A stretch of DNA of 64,000 bases from Cerioporus squamosus (GCA_022592435.1 JABYQS010000037.1:62001-126000), one strand, 5' to 3'. Positions 10,050 through 21,955 are shown, counted from the first letter of the stretch. The notes: generated by a model from the sequence alone, not told the origin. Made by a program: numbers and translations.

Positions 10050-13000
10050 TCAAGAATGTTGCTTTTCGAGCGGGGCAATGAGCTGTCCCATCTGTTGCAC
10101 AATCGTGTTAGGAACATGCTCGAGCCCCAGTCAGCACACATCGCACGTACCTTCGTGACGACCTTCGGCAGCGTCGCGCGCTGGAAGCCCAGGCGGGTGT
10201 TCCACTCCGTACCAAGCGGGACCTCCATGCTGCGCTCGAATTGCGCCCTGCTCGTGTACGGGTACGGCAGGTCCTTGACGAGGTACTTGGCCGCCTTCTT
10301 GTCGCGCTTCTCGGAGATGATGACGTGCGCCTTCTTGTAGTCCGCGCGCGAGGTCGGGTCGACACCCGCAACCTTTTTGATGAGGTGCGGTTTTGGTGGC
10401 GCCTTCTTTGCGCCTGCGCCGCCCCAAGAGCCCTGGGGATGGCCGAGATGTGAGCAGAACATTCAGGAGATTATGTGGCAGGGGAGGATACATACCCAGC
10501 CAGGAAGAGTGGTGTCGATCTCCTTGGGGGCGTCTTCCGCCATCTCACGACGTTTCGCTTCCGCAAAGTCCTGCGTGTTATCATGTGAGCCAAAGCCTCG
10601 TACAACATGCGAGAGAAGGGCGTACCTGCACAACGTTGTCGCCAGCGAATGCAAGGGCTACCAGGTCGCGCTGCTCGAACGCCTTGACCCCATTGGCTTT
10701 TCCCTTGCCCTTCCGCTTCCCTTTGAGCACCGCAAGTCTCTCCTGATCGTCGAGCTCGCTATTTGCGTCAGAGTCACTATCATCATCTCCAGCCTGGTTT
10801 GGCTGTGACTGCGGCTGCGTCTGCTTCCCCTTCCCCTTCGCTGAGGTCGAAGATGAGGACGCCTGAGCAGCCGACTTGGACGACTCGCCTGCCTTTGGAG
10901 GCTCAGACAGCGTCATGACAGTCGACAACGAGATATCGACTGCCGCGTCCTCCTGTGCCTTCTCCTTCTCTTCGAGCCGCTTTTGAGTACGCTTCCGGAG
11001 CTTGTGCTTGGACTTCTCGACGGTAGCGCTATCCTTGCTAACGGCCACCTCGTGCTTGGCCTGCGCCTTGCTCGACCCGCTGCCTTGCGTCAGCCATGGA
11101 TTTGACTCGGCTGTGGGCAAAGGGACAGGACGCTGAACGCCAGGGGACTCTGGAGGCGATGCAGAGGACTCCGCAGGTGCGTCTGGAGGGAAGTCGGTGG
11201 ACTTCAATGTTACGCTCGACGTATCCGAAGCCAGGGAGCCGACCGGTCGAATACCCGTGTTCTGCAAGATAAGTCAGTAATCCTAATCTTAAGTAGCTGG
11301 CAACAACGCTGCCACTTACTATTGCCCCTGGTCGGTAGATGACGCGGCCACCGACACGCTGAACAGAGATGTCTTGAGGTTGCTGGGCCACCCTTGGACA
11401 TCTCCCTCGTCATCCGGGTCACCGGCACCCATCTCTCGGACGAAGTCGTCCGCCATCTCGTTGGCCCTCCGCTGCTCCCGGGCCACCGCATCCTTCATGA
11501 ACTTCATCTCGAAGATGCTCTTGCCCTTCTTGCCCTCGGGCACCTCTGCGTCGTCCGCATCCAACGCCGCGAGCTCGTCAAACGCCTTTGCACGAATCCG
11601 CGAAACGCCCTCCTCGCCTTCGCCCTCATCACTCTCGTCGTCGTCGTCGCTCTCCTCATCACTACTCCCCTGTCCCTGGATCTTCCGTCGCAGCTTTTCG
11701 CCCCGGTCGAGCATCTCGTTAATGTCGCGCCGCTGATCCTCGTCGAGTTCTCCACGCAGCTTCATCGCCTTGGCCCACTTGCCCGTGTTCTTGTGCCTCA
11801 ATGTCGCGCGCTCGCGTGCCCGCTCGACCTCGCGCTTCAACCGAGCCTCTTCATCTTCGGGTTCGTCAGCTTCGGCCTCTCCCAGCTTCTCCGCCAGACG
11901 CGCTCGCTCTTTCTTCTTGATGCGACGATACGTCTTGCTCTTGATCTTCGCGATCCGCTTCGCCTTCGCCTCAGCGCGGAACATGAGGTCACGCATCTTC
12001 GCAAGCTCGGCGCGCCGCGCGGCCACTTCCTCGACCGAGAGATCGTTCATCTTAAGAGACTCCGTCTGGGCGATTTCGTTCTCACGCAACTTGGCGGACT
12101 TCAGCAGCTTGTCGACGGCGCTCTCAAGCTCAGTAGTGGGCTAAGATAGTACTGTCAGGAAGCCGCATAATCCGACAGAGTGATTGTACGTCACCTTGAA
12201 CTTGGCAGCGAGCTCGAGGTTAGAGGTTCTGCTTTTGGGCTCAGCTTGCAGCGGGAAACTCAAGTGTTCGGCCTAGTGAAAGAGGGTATGAACAAGCGAG
12301 ATCTAAAAGATAGATGTTATACACAGACCTCCTGTATACGCTGCATAGCGGCTTTCCACTTGTCGACCTCCGCCTTAGTCTGCTCATACGCGGCCTCGCG
12401 ATCCAGACGTTCAGCCGTACGCTGAGGCAAGGGAGCAGAGAGCGTCTTGATCTTGCCTGAGGTCGATGCTAGTACCTTCGCCGACTTCTTCAGCGACTGC
12501 AAGTTCGAGGACTGTCCCTCCAGAGGCGCAAGGAGATCATCGAGGTTGAGCTTGCCCCCGCCTGAGTACGATGGTCAGCACGCGACACAACACGGTTTTG
12601 AGTTGCACTCACCTGCTGCAGCGAACTCGTTCTCCGCACCGGCTTGCGTCCGTTCAGGCAGAATCCTACGCTTCCGAGCGCGTGCAGTCCCATCACCGTC
12701 GCGCGTCTCATCTTCGTCCGGTGCTTTGCGTTTTTGCCCAGCGTCCAGGCCAGAGACAAATGTTTCCAGCTCCTGCAGCGCGACATCACCTCCTGCTTCT
12801 TCCTCGTCTTCGGAAGCAGAGACGATGCCTTCTTCCTCTTCATCATCATCCTCTTCGGAGTCAGATCCTTCGTCTTCATCGTCCATGTCCGCATCTTCAT
12901 CTTCGGAACGGACACCCATTCTTTCGCCGCCGGTCTTCCCACCAGGGCCGGCCTGCTCCACGACGCCTCCCATGTCGTCTTCATCCTCGGCTTCCCCTCG

Positions 13001-13671
13001 CCCGTCCAGCACATCCAGGACATCGATGAACTCACTGGGGTCGCCCTCTTCTTCTTCTTCTTCTTCCTCCTCCTCGTCGGAGCCACCGTTCGACATCTTA
13101 GCATCATCCTCTTCATCCTGGCCGTCGCTATCTTCGTTCAAGTCCACGTCTGCAAAACGGACAGCACGAGCTTCGCTACGAGCCTTCTGTTTTGCCTTGG
13201 ATTTGACCCTTGGCTTCGCCTACATCGCAAGTACTTATGAGTACCAGACCCTGAGGCGAGGACCACACAACATACCTTCTGCGAGAAGCTGAATCCAGCA
13301 AAGCGGTCTTCGTCGCTCTCGTCAAAGGCTTCATCACTGTCGATATCTTCGTCTTCATCCTCGCCGATCCCGTCGTCGTCGTTCTCCCCGACCAGTCTTG
13401 GACGCACCTCCCGCCGCTTCCCAACCGTGCCCTCCTCGTCCTCGCTCCCGCTGTCGCCTCGGCCCGCCCCAGCGATCTCATCCTTCTCCAATAATGGCTT
13501 GAGCTTTGCGCGGCGCACTTTCTCCTGCTGGTACTCGTAGACGTCGGAGATTTTGGGGCCTAAGACTTTAGACTTCTGGCTCTGGCGTTTCGCATATCCA
13601 AGAGCATTTGCGGCCTTCTTCGATGGTCGTGACGAGCTTGCAAGTTTTCCGTGTGCTTTTCCTTTGGCCAT
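10050..13671 (-). CDS. UTP14: UTP14, U3 snoRNA-associated SSU processome protein
   Basis: Utp14 is a nucleolar component of the small-subunit processome that helps activate the DEAH helicase Dhr1 during 18S rRNA maturation. ATG is at 13669-13671 (MAKGKAHGKLASSSRPSKKA). The first third is highly acidic, with a pure Glu run encoded by a TTC/TCC repeat near 13049-13075. The Utp14 core follows: KIKSKTYRRIKKKE, LRHKNTGKWAKAMK and SIFEMKFMKDA. Near the C-terminus are VQRVGGRVIYRPGA and the family block KDLPYPYTSRAQFERSMEVP followed by PLGTEWNTRL. The last exon is MGQLIAPLEKQHS, stop at 10050-10052. Several introns of about 50-60 nt. One break: near 11390-11394, GDVQG and VAQQPQDISV lie in frames one base apart with no room for an intron. 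Confidence 0.92.
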
Positions 13672-14277
13672 ATCGCAAGAAGGAGGTTCGGTTGGGAGTG
13701 GAAGTGCCAGAGAACGGACGCAAATTCAGCGGCCGAGCGATACTCGAGGTGTTGAGTAACGCTCGGGAGATCTATCGCCCGATCTTCTTCGGACGCCCGT
13801 TAAGGCTCAATATGGCAATCGCTTATACTGAACGCTTCGCCTATCACCGTGGAGTCTGGACTCAATAGACCCATCGGAGCCTCACCTCCGTACAACGAAG
13901 TCGGGAAAAAGCAGTAGATGTGTATAATCGAAGGTCAGGCTCGGGCAAGACTGACTCTTTTCTCGAGACGGTGGGAACTTCAAGAGTCAAGATACAGTAA
14001 CAGGAATATGAAGCCTAACACATCCGTCATGACAATGGTACATCAATGAAAATACCGCTCTTTCTGTCAACTTCGCGACGGGAGGAGCTATCCTTATGGC
14101 AAAAGCTGATCGTTAATCTCAAGAAGTTCGCGTGAGATGCCGAGTCACCAGTGGGACTTACTGAGGTTGCGGGGTTAAGTGGCATCGGATTGCTAATGAC
14201 CAAGTCTTTTCCAAGGTTACTATGATAGACAATCAGCCTTATCAATGGATGTAATCCTCAGTAGCAAGACGGCAATC
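13672..14277. other. Intergenic, UTP14 promoter side
   Basis: This 606-bp stretch separates the UTP14 start from the 3' end of the first PalI/SUR7-like gene. A few short frames exist but none shows codon bias, splice signals or a recognisable domain. The UTP14 promoter must lie in its left part. Confidence 0.5.
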
Positions 14278-15195
14278 TCACCGTCTCGGCGTACGTTGTG
14301 GAGAACCATGCATAGTCGGAGCGCGTCCTCGGAATCTCTCTAGAGCGATCAAGACTCCTGCGGAGGCCAAGTGTAGGACAAGGCAAATGACCAGCAATAT
14401 AAACTACAGTTAGTCAGTACGCTGGCAATGACCGGATGGGGATCTGACTGACCACGTTGCCTGCAGTTGCACCCCAAAATGCACCTTTGTTTATCTCCGA
14501 GATGAGGGTTACGTTTTGCAAGAGCAAGATGACATCGATGACGATAGCAATCGTGAGCACGGCATATGCCGAGAGGCGAGCTCCAAGTCCAAGGTAGTTT
14601 GACCGCGACCTCATGAGCAAGAAGAGGATCATCCCAAATGTGACAAGTGATACCGCCGCCGCTGTTGCAAAAAAGGGGTGAGATTGAAGCTTGGAAACAA
14701 TGACAAGAATTGCCCACATGATATATACCAATGATGACCCAGAGTTGAAGGCAACCAGGTGCCACCGGAATGAGGCTCGGCGAACCAGAAGGAACCTTTG
14801 CTGGAGCCGGACGCCTGGAGCGCAGTCAAGGTACATTCGCTGCGAGGCTTAGCTGTCACATTGAGACTCCTTTGAGGTTCGTGAGCGATGCCGTACAGTC
14901 ACGACGTAGGATGAAATACCCACTGAAAGTCTGTGGTAACTTCACAATATCCCCAAAGACCGAGACGAACCACTTCAGTGATCTGCGTATCGATGAAACC
15001 AGGAGTACCAGTGTAAACGAGTTCCGCGATGTATAGGTATATCTTCCCGCGAATTGGAAGCGATAAACACGCGGCGAGCTGCAGAGCAAAAGCTAAGAAG
15101 CACATAGTTGTGGCGAACACCATCAGTCGCCTGTGGAAACGTTTGGGAGGAGACTTATGGGACCGGGTCGGGAGAAGCTGTCGCAAAGGAGTCAT
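14278..15195 (-). CDS. PalI/SUR7-like four-TM membrane protein, copy 1
   Basis: ATG at 15193-15195 (MTPLRQLLPTRSHKSPPKR). TM1 is MVFATTMCFLAFALQLAACL. An extracellular-type segment with VVRLGLWGYC follows; the same LGLWGxC block recurs in the neighbouring copy and is typical of PalI/SUR7 claudin-like proteins of fungal plasma membrane and eisosomes. A later exon (14836 down) gives further TM segments (VYIMWAILVIVS, AAAVSLVTFGMILFLLM, LTIAIVIDVILLL). After an intron at about 14410-14455 the last exon starts FILLVICLVLHLASAGVLIA and ends at TGA 14278-14280. The exon joining LGLWGYC to the TM2 region is not resolved: no splice choice I tried was fully clean, so the gene could be damaged. Family call rests on topology and the WGYC block. 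Confidence 0.55.
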
Positions 15196-15780
15196 CGTGG
15201 AAGCACGGTGTTGTACCAGGACGGTTTATCGACGGCGTCCTTATGAGCCTTCCCCCGAATCAACAGACAAAAGAGAAGCTATTGTTATGCTTCAGTACAA
15301 CCGTTGCCCCAGAGAGAATATTGTGAGAGACCGCCTACTTAGGTCGTCACGACGAGGCTTCGCCGACACGGCCGGGAATGCGAAGATGGTGCAGTCTCGG
15401 TGGGAAACGACAGTGTCATGCTCCTTGATACGTCACCACTGCAACAGTCATGTTATGATCTATACTGGAGCATGGGTGGGCACTTGTGCTCTTCTGCATT
15501 GGTTTCGAACAGTCATTAAGCAGGCCTACGGACGATGCGTCAGACAGTGGCTCTCCAAACATGCCGGCAGATACGATAGAATGCGATATCAGCTCAAACG
15601 ACGACATCCTGGGCCTAAGCACGACTGGCAGTTGCGGAAGGACGCAGTAGTACAGCAATGGCGGGGCATAACATTAAAGATTCGACAGGAATACACACTG
15701 ATACAAAGTCAACCAGTACGATCCTCTCTCTCTGACGCTGGATTATGATCCACATGCGTCTTTAGTAGCGAAGCTGTTAA
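15196..15780. other. Spacer between the two PalI/SUR7-like copies
   Basis: A 239-codon plus-strand frame beginning at 15029 crosses this spacer and the antisense of copy 1. It shows no domain, has odd Arg/Cys-rich composition and is probably fortuitous. The promoter of copy 1 should lie in the left part. Nothing else seen. Confidence 0.4.
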
Positions 15781-16735
15781 TTAAAACCAATGGCTTGTTC
15801 CCCATTCGGGATGCGCGTACGCCGACAACTGGGGCTGGCCGCAACGCCATCGCAACGGCCGTAGAGCCGCATTGGTGAAGATCACAAGGCGCGTACATGG
15901 GTACGACGTCAGCATGATCGAAAGGCGGGAGGACATGGGACACTCACGACAGCCCCACGATTCAAGACGACAGGTTGGCCAAATATCATGGAAGCACCAC
16001 GATCGGCGTCGGCGTAGCGGACGAACGCCTCATTGATGGCACACACTATGGCCGTAGAGACGACACAGAGCGATGATAGCTATGGCCAAGCAGTGATAGA
16101 GCCGACGTTGTATTGATTGTTAGAGAACATGCAGATCGACGCCAGAAACGCGAGAAGCATTACGAAGCATCCTGCGTGAGGGTAAATTCAGGGATGACAG
16201 GGCAACAATTGACAATTCACGTACCGACTGGTTGCATGAAGGCCGCAGTGGAGAGCACGGGAGAGACGATGTCGGAGGGGTTATTGACGTGTAGAGCTCT
16301 TGCTACAGCGGGGTCGGAAGTGTAACATTGGTCTGCTTCCGAACAGTCATACGCCACCAGGTCAGGGTTCTCTACGCTGTATAATCGTGACCGATGGTAA
16401 TGACCACCGGGTACGAGTCAGCGTAGGATCGCACGACACAGATCAACAACTTACTTCGCCCGATTTTGGCAGAAGCCCCAAAGCCCTAGGCGGACGACAT
16501 CGGTGGCGCGCGCATCCAGCGTCGGGAAACCATGAGGGATCCGGATCTCGACGAGAACTATACTCTGTATGATCGGCACTGAGAGTGTCGCGACAAGCGC
16601 AAGGACAAAGGCTACGCCAAGACAGAACGACGCGAGTCCCATGAGCAACCATTGGCGGCAGATGGGTTCGTCTCGTAGATTGCAGAAGAACCTGACCGAT
16701 CTTCCGGCGGCGCAGTTGAGGAAATCCAGAAGCAT
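15781..16735 (-). CDS. PalI/SUR7-like four-TM membrane protein, copy 2
   Basis: ATG at 16733-16735 (MLLDFLNCAAGRSVRFFCN). TM1 is GLASFCLGVAFVLALVATLS. Then comes VVRLGLWGFCQNRA, whose block VVRLGLWGxC is shared with copy 1. A clean intron leads to NVENPDLVAYDCSEADQCYT, a Cys-containing extracellular loop as in the PalI/SUR7 family. After another intron, GCFVMLLAFLASICMF gives TM2, followed by CVVSTAIVCAINEAFVRY. The 3' end is tentative: the last candidate exon stops at TAA 15781-15783. Tandem same-strand arrangement and shared motif indicate a local duplication, although the two sequences have drifted far apart. Confidence 0.55.
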
Positions 16736-17598
16736 CGTGAGGGAAGGAACACGGAAATGATCGGGTACATCCTTACCAGCCCGAGTATAAGTGTTCCCGT
16801 TGTTGTTGCGTGGTAACGCAAACCAATTGTGTCTGCCAGTTAGCGATGTTGAAGCTCGGAGTGCTCGTTCTGCGGCAAGTCAGCACAAGTTGGGTGAGCT
16901 TAGATGGGGGGAGCCCGTAGCATAAGTCTTGATGCCTGTATCCATCGGGCAGAGTTTGTGGCGTGGAGTAGTCCGTATGGTGAGGGCACGTCGCCACACT
17001 GGTAGTTGGTGATGAGCCACAGGCTGCAGAGATTTTACTTCCTGGAGATTACATATGTTTCCAGGTAGCCGAAAGAGTGACTGGGGCCGCGGTGACGTGA
17101 ATCTGGCCAATGGCAGGCGAACTATTGAACCTTCGCCAACTCAAAGTGAGACCAGGCCGTATGATGGTGGAGTAACGTAGAGAGTAGCACTACGAGATCT
17201 ATATGACTTAAAATCACCAGTCAACGAGCATTCACAACATATATACGTGTTGGATGCACGCTCACCTGCAAGTACTTACTACACTACTTAGTAGTGCTCG
17301 TTCGGGAGTTGACGGTTGACTGGTGTCTGTCAACGATCTACACGTTCCCGCGTGGTAAGATTTGAACCAGACTGTGGCATGGTCATCATAGGGTGTATTT
17401 TGCGATCATCGAGGAATACATCTCGGGGGAGGAGGTGAACGTTTGAACGTCCGACTCGCCGAGTTCGTGGTTGCATCGACTCTGGCAGATGCCGCTTTCC
17501 CACGGGTGCTGATCTACCCCGGCCCAGTACTACCCGATCTGCTTGGACTGTCCATACGTTTACCTCCCGCCTCCGCTTCACCCGCCCTGCAGCTCACG
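16736..17598. other. Intergenic between PalI/SUR7-like copy 2 and the ankyrin gene
   Basis: Divergent promoter region of about 860 bp, more AT-rich than its surroundings around 17160-17300. No supported gene. A stretch near 17355 resembles a tRNA T-loop (ggttcaaat on the minus strand) but its stem does not pair. Confidence 0.5.
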
Positions 17599-18486
17599 AT
17601 GGCCTCCGATGGTGCAAGCAACAGTACGTCCGCTGCACAGACGTACCGCCCTACCCTGCCTCACCTGCCTCTGGACGCGCAGACGAGAGGCTTCTTGCCG
17701 CGGCGCGCTCCGACAACGAGGACATGCTTCTGGAGGTCTTCGAGGAGGGGAACTTCGACATCAATGCTCAGGACGGGTGCGTCATTGAGTCACTGACCTT
17801 TCGATGTCTCGCCTAACCGACGACTACTCGTGCAGGTTAGGAAACACTGGTACGCTTCACAAGAATCCTTGCACCCATGGAGGTGGTTCATGTCATACCT
17901 TCACCCCGCGCGTTTGGTAGCCCTTCATTACGCGTACGTATGTTGCCTCGTTTCTTCACCATACCCGCAGCGCGCGCGATCTCACCCACCTCTGCTCCAG
18001 CGCATCAAACGGCTACCTCGAGATCCTCGAGCACCTCCTTGAATACGACGGCTGTGATGTCGACCCACAGAACCGCATCGAAAAGGCGACTCCCCTTCAC
18101 CTCGCGCTCCGGATAGAAGACCCCGAGGCCCGAGCAGCGGTTGTCTCGAGCTTGTTAGAGGCAGGAGCGGACACGAAGTGAGTTCTCAATCCTTCCAAGC
18201 TATGCACGTCTTCGTCGTTCCGGGCTGATGGGACTGCGATATACTTCCAGGATCAAGGACAAGAATGGGGAGACTCCGCTTGACCTGGTGCCGCCTGAGG
18301 ATACCAAACTCCGTTCTCTATTTAGGAGATCGCAGGCCCAAGCAAGCATCGCGCAGAGCGATGTCGCGAATGGTAAGTAGCGTCCAAGTGTATATCGCTC
18401 CCTACGCGACTTACCCATGATCGGCTGCAGATGATGACGATGATGAGGAAGGATCAGGATCCGACTCAGGCTCAGACGACGAGTAA
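17599..18486 (+). CDS. Small ankyrin-repeat protein with acidic tail (YAR1-like)
   Basis: ATG at 17599-17601. Exons join as MASDGASN|NERLLAAARSDNEDML, then a tiny exon LGNTALHYA framed by introns, ARDLTHLCSSASNGYLEILE, ending with DDDDDEEGSGSDSGSDDE and TAA at 18484-18486. Ankyrin repeats are recognisable as GLGNTALHYA, ATPLHLALRI and KNGETPLDLV, about two to three repeats in roughly 210 residues. Size, repeat number and acidic C-terminus match Yar1, the chaperone that protects ribosomal protein uS3 on its way to the nucleus. The ankyrin fold is sure; the Yar1 role is inference, since small ankyrin proteins are common. Confidence 0.75.
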
Positions 18487-18640
18487 CTTATTAGAACACG
18501 GAAGCAGAACGCACACGCCCAAGACCTGTATAATCTCACTGCGAGCTCAGCCCACACCATCGGAACGCGGAATGAATCTATATCTTTGTACATGAACAGA
18601 TATACTACCAGCCTCTCCTGTCTGCGTCCCCAGTCTGCGC

Positions 18641-21117
18641 CTACGCGATGAGCTTCCCGCTGGACCACTCCTTGAACGTCGAGGTGTCCTTGATCCACTG
18701 GATCAACTCTGCCCGCTTCACCTTGGTCCCCTTGTCGTTTGACTCGACCTTGACCTTCTTCCCGTCCACGAACTGCCACTTCTGCTCCTTGACGGTGACG
18801 AGGCCCTCCTTGAGCTCGTCGCCACCGAGAATGATCGCGAAGGGCACTTCGTCCTTCTCGCCAGCAGCGAACTGCGCGGGAAGCTTCGGTTTTGCCTTGA
18901 ACAGGAAGTCGGTCTAGCAGCGCCCCGTGAGGTCAGTCTCATGTTCAAAAGTGAACCTCAAGCAGGAGTAAAACGCACCTTGATACCCGCTTCCCGGAGT
19001 TCGCGGACAAGACCCACACGCTCCGCCAGCAGCCCATCTCCCGCGGCCATAACGAACGCCATCGTCTCCTTACTCCGCATGCCCTTCTCAACCCACTTCG
19101 GCCACACGAGCGCAAAGATACGGTCCAGCCCGATACTGATGCCCGCACACGGCAGCCCCGCAGCCTTCTTGCCCTCGCCCGCAGCTGCGGCGGTGAACAT
19201 GCCCACCAGGTTGTCGTACCGACCTCCCGCGGCGATCGACCCGACGCCGACCTGCGACTCGTCGATCTCCTCTTCCTCCTCCGCGCCTGCCGCGGCCTTC
19301 TTTTTAGGCTTCTTTGCTGGCGCTTGGGTGGGAGGGGGAGCGTCGTTGGCGACGGAGGGTGTTGCGGAGGAGGATGCGAACGCGTTGGCGGCCTTGAAGC
19401 CCGGCGGTGCGGATGCCTCGACGATGGCCTCGTAGATGATGCCTGTGTAGTAGTCCAGGCCTCGTGCGAGAGACAGGTCGAAGGAGATCTATATCGAGCA
19501 GACGTAAATGCAGGCGCACCGGGGCAGAGCGATCGAGCATACCTTGTCGAGCACCTGGTACGCTTCGAGGTACGTGAAGAGGAGGCTCATATCCTCAATA
19601 CCGGCCTTCGCACTAGGATTTGCCATGAGCGCCGCGTCGGCCTTCAGCACCTCGAGCAATTCCCGGCCGCCTGCAGAACTCAGAACAGTCAGCTCTATGC
19701 ATGCTAGATGTTCAGAGTCTCTCGCACCTTTGTGCTTGACGTACTCCCCGATCTTGTCTGCGACCGCAGCGTCAAGACCCTTCTCGTCCGTCATCTCCTT
19801 CTTCACATCCGCCCACGACATCTTGTCGAGCTTGTCGACCGCGGACGAGATCGTCCTGATCTTTTCTGAGGGGACACCGCACAGCTCGAAAATCCCGTCG
19901 AGGATCTTGCGGTGGTTCATCTGCGAAACTACATTGGCTTCTTCGCGGCCTCGGAGTGCTGCGGGGACGACGTACCTTGATGGTGAACTCGCCCACGTCT
20001 AGTCGGGACAGGATTGTGCAGACCAGGCTGATAATCTCACCCTCGGGAATCATGGGGTCAAACGATCCTGCGATATCGAAGTCCTACGCCACATCCTCAT
20101 GAGCAAGCCCTCCCAACGAGACCAGGTTCGCCATGACAAAGGTGCTCAATCACCGGAAAGTGTCCTGCTGCCGGTTCCAGGCCACGCCCTTCGTGCAGGG
20201 AGCAACAAAACATCGGAATGAGCACTCACCGCTTGCGAAAATTCGCGCATCCGACCCTTGCTCATCACCGGGTTGTCTCTCCTGTACACCTTCCCAACCT
20301 GCCAGAGCTTCGCCTGGTTCGTGATCCCGCCGCTCATCGCGAGGTACCGCGCGAGCGGGACGGTGTGGTCGTAGCGCAGGGCGAGCTGCTCGCCGCCCTG
20401 GTCCATGAGGTCGAAGATGAGCTTCTGGTCCTCGCCGTACTTGCCCGTGAGGACCTCCTTGCGCTCGAACACGGGCGTGTCCAGCTGGCTCCCGCCAAAT
20501 GTCGTGAAGACGTCCTTGACGATCCGCTCGACGTGCTCCCTGCAGAACATCTCGCCCGGACCATAGTCGCGTGTACCCTACACATGGTGTCGTCCGAGTT
20601 CGTCCAGAACAACCAAGGATAGGCGGAGGGCGAGGTTTCCGCGAGACCGTTCAGCACGCAGCATTGGGCGTCAAGAAGCAGCCGCAACCAGACATTCATG
20701 AGGAAACATAGAGCATCGCAGCCTTCCGATGAGCTTGAGCCCGGGCACGCACACAGCGACGCAATCGCGCACCTTCGGGGTCTTGAGCAGCATCCGCTCC
20801 TTCTTCTTCTCGCCCTTGCCCCCGCCGCTCGCCGCGTTCTGCGCGAGCGCGAGCGTGCGCTTCAGCTCGCCCAGCTTCTTCTTCGCCTCCTCTACCGTTG
20901 CCGCGTCCGCCTGCTGCTTCCGCAGGTCGTTCAGCAGCGCGCTCTGTGCCGCGACCTCCGCCGCGAGCGCCTCGGGGTTCGGGCTCGACGTGCTGGCCAT
21001 CGTTCTCCTGTTTGTGGTGCCTCTGGTTCCTTTGGTTGGCGGGATGGATGTGAGAAAGGATAGGTGTGATCTGGGAGATCGATGAGGGCAAGAGAGGAGG
21101 AAACAGCGGCGGAGCAT
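18641..21117 (-). CDS. HTS1: Histidyl-tRNA synthetase, cytosolic and probable mitochondrial forms
   Basis: Class II synthetase charging tRNA-His. An N-terminal WHEP-like helical segment ([20 protein letters not shown]) is followed by [10 protein letters not shown], motif 2 ([22 protein letters not shown]), HisA (ARGLDYYTG), HisB-type GGRYDNLVG and motif 3 ([10 protein letters not shown]). An Ala/Lys/Pro-rich insert ([19 protein letters not shown]) lies before GGRYDNL. The anticodon-binding domain ends WSSGKLIA, stop at 18641-18643. Two in-frame ATGs exist. The one at 20998-21000 gives the cytosolic form ([12 protein letters not shown]). The one at 21115-21117 adds 39 residues rich in Arg/Ser and free of acidic residues ([18 protein letters not shown]), a convincing mitochondrial presequence. 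Fungal HTS1 is known to make both enzymes from one gene by alternative starts. Confidence 0.93.
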
Positions 21118-21431
21118 TCGCGCACTTGGGTGTAGATTTCTGCGTGTGAGCACTTGACTCGATCATCGACAAGGAGAATCTTATCTTATCTTGCCATGAC
21201 GAAGTCTATCTTTCCGAGGACGAACCGACTCTGAGGCGGGGCATTACTATCAGTTCACCAGTAATGAAAAAAACGGCTTCGTACTTGACTATCTCTCCCG
21301 TCCCTTACCCGATTTCTATCGGACCTTCACAGATCGAGTCCGAGCTGTCTTGAGTACCTGTGACTGATTTTTTGGAAGCGAGAGGATGGGATAGGAGGTG
21401 AAGCGAGGGCGGACACTGAATCGCAACAGCA
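21118..21431. other. Intergenic upstream of HTS1
   Basis: Promoter side of the HisRS gene; AT-rich around 21240-21330. No supported gene or repeat seen. Confidence 0.5.
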
Positions 21432-21821
21432 ATGAAAACTCCTGAGCCCTCGGGTCACGCATTTGTCACGGGCGCTGAGGCGGCATCTTGGAGCTCCGAC
21501 TCGGATGAGCCCGCGTGCGCGCGGTGTCGTGTCGTCGAAGGAGGCCGGCAAACCTCAAAGTCAGACTCCGACAGGCCTCGGTGGCTGACTGTCACGCTCG
21601 CAGACCTCCTCCCTCCTACAGCATCCTCATTTCCCTCGATCCTCTCGGAAATTTCGCACAAGCACGCCTCAGGGTACGTCTCTATGCTGGCAAAGTTTCG
21701 CCGGCTCCGGACGAGCAAATCGCCCAGCCGAAGGCCATCAGCGCTTCGTACGACTGATTCGCCCACTTCGTACTTGAAAATCTCCACACTCCCTGGACGG
21801 AATTTTACGCTGATTTCATGA
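21432..21821 (+). CDS. Hypothetical single-exon ORF, weak
   Basis: ATG at 21432 opens a 129-codon frame (MKTPEPSGHAFVTGAEAASW ... RNFTLIS). Composition is Ser/Arg-rich with no domain, TM segment or signal peptide. A comparable frame exists on the other strand but lacks an ATG. It lies between the HisRS promoter and a MITE, so it may be chance. Confidence 0.2.
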   Translation: MKTPEPSGHAFVTGAEAASWSSDSDEPACARCRVVEGGRQTSKSDSDRPRWLTVTLADLLPPTASSFPSILSEISHKHASGYVSMLAKFRRLRTSKSPSRRPSALRTTDSPTSYLKISTLPGRNFTLIS

Positions 21822-21955
21822 GTGGATAGAGGAGATGCAGGAGATTCAGGAACACAAAATTTCCTGGTAAGTGCTTGAGAAGTCGTGGAGATAGTCCCAA
21901 TTTTTCACTTCTGTTGCAACTTTTGGGATTTTTTATTACTGGTGCAGGCATAGTA

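Noticed and set aside
9974..10462. Upstream extension of the small basic ORF to 10462
   Set aside because: That part overlaps UTP14 exons, in frame with UTP14 at first and then running through its intron; the family motifs belong to UTP14.
15029..15748. Long plus-strand ORF of 239 codons
   Set aside because: It lies antisense to the PalI/SUR7-like copy 1 exon and the spacer, is rich in Arg/Cys/His, and has no domain or splice context.
17338..17412. Possible tRNA on the minus strand (T-loop-like ggttcaaat)
   Set aside because: The T stem does not base-pair and no acceptor stem or anticodon arm could be drawn.
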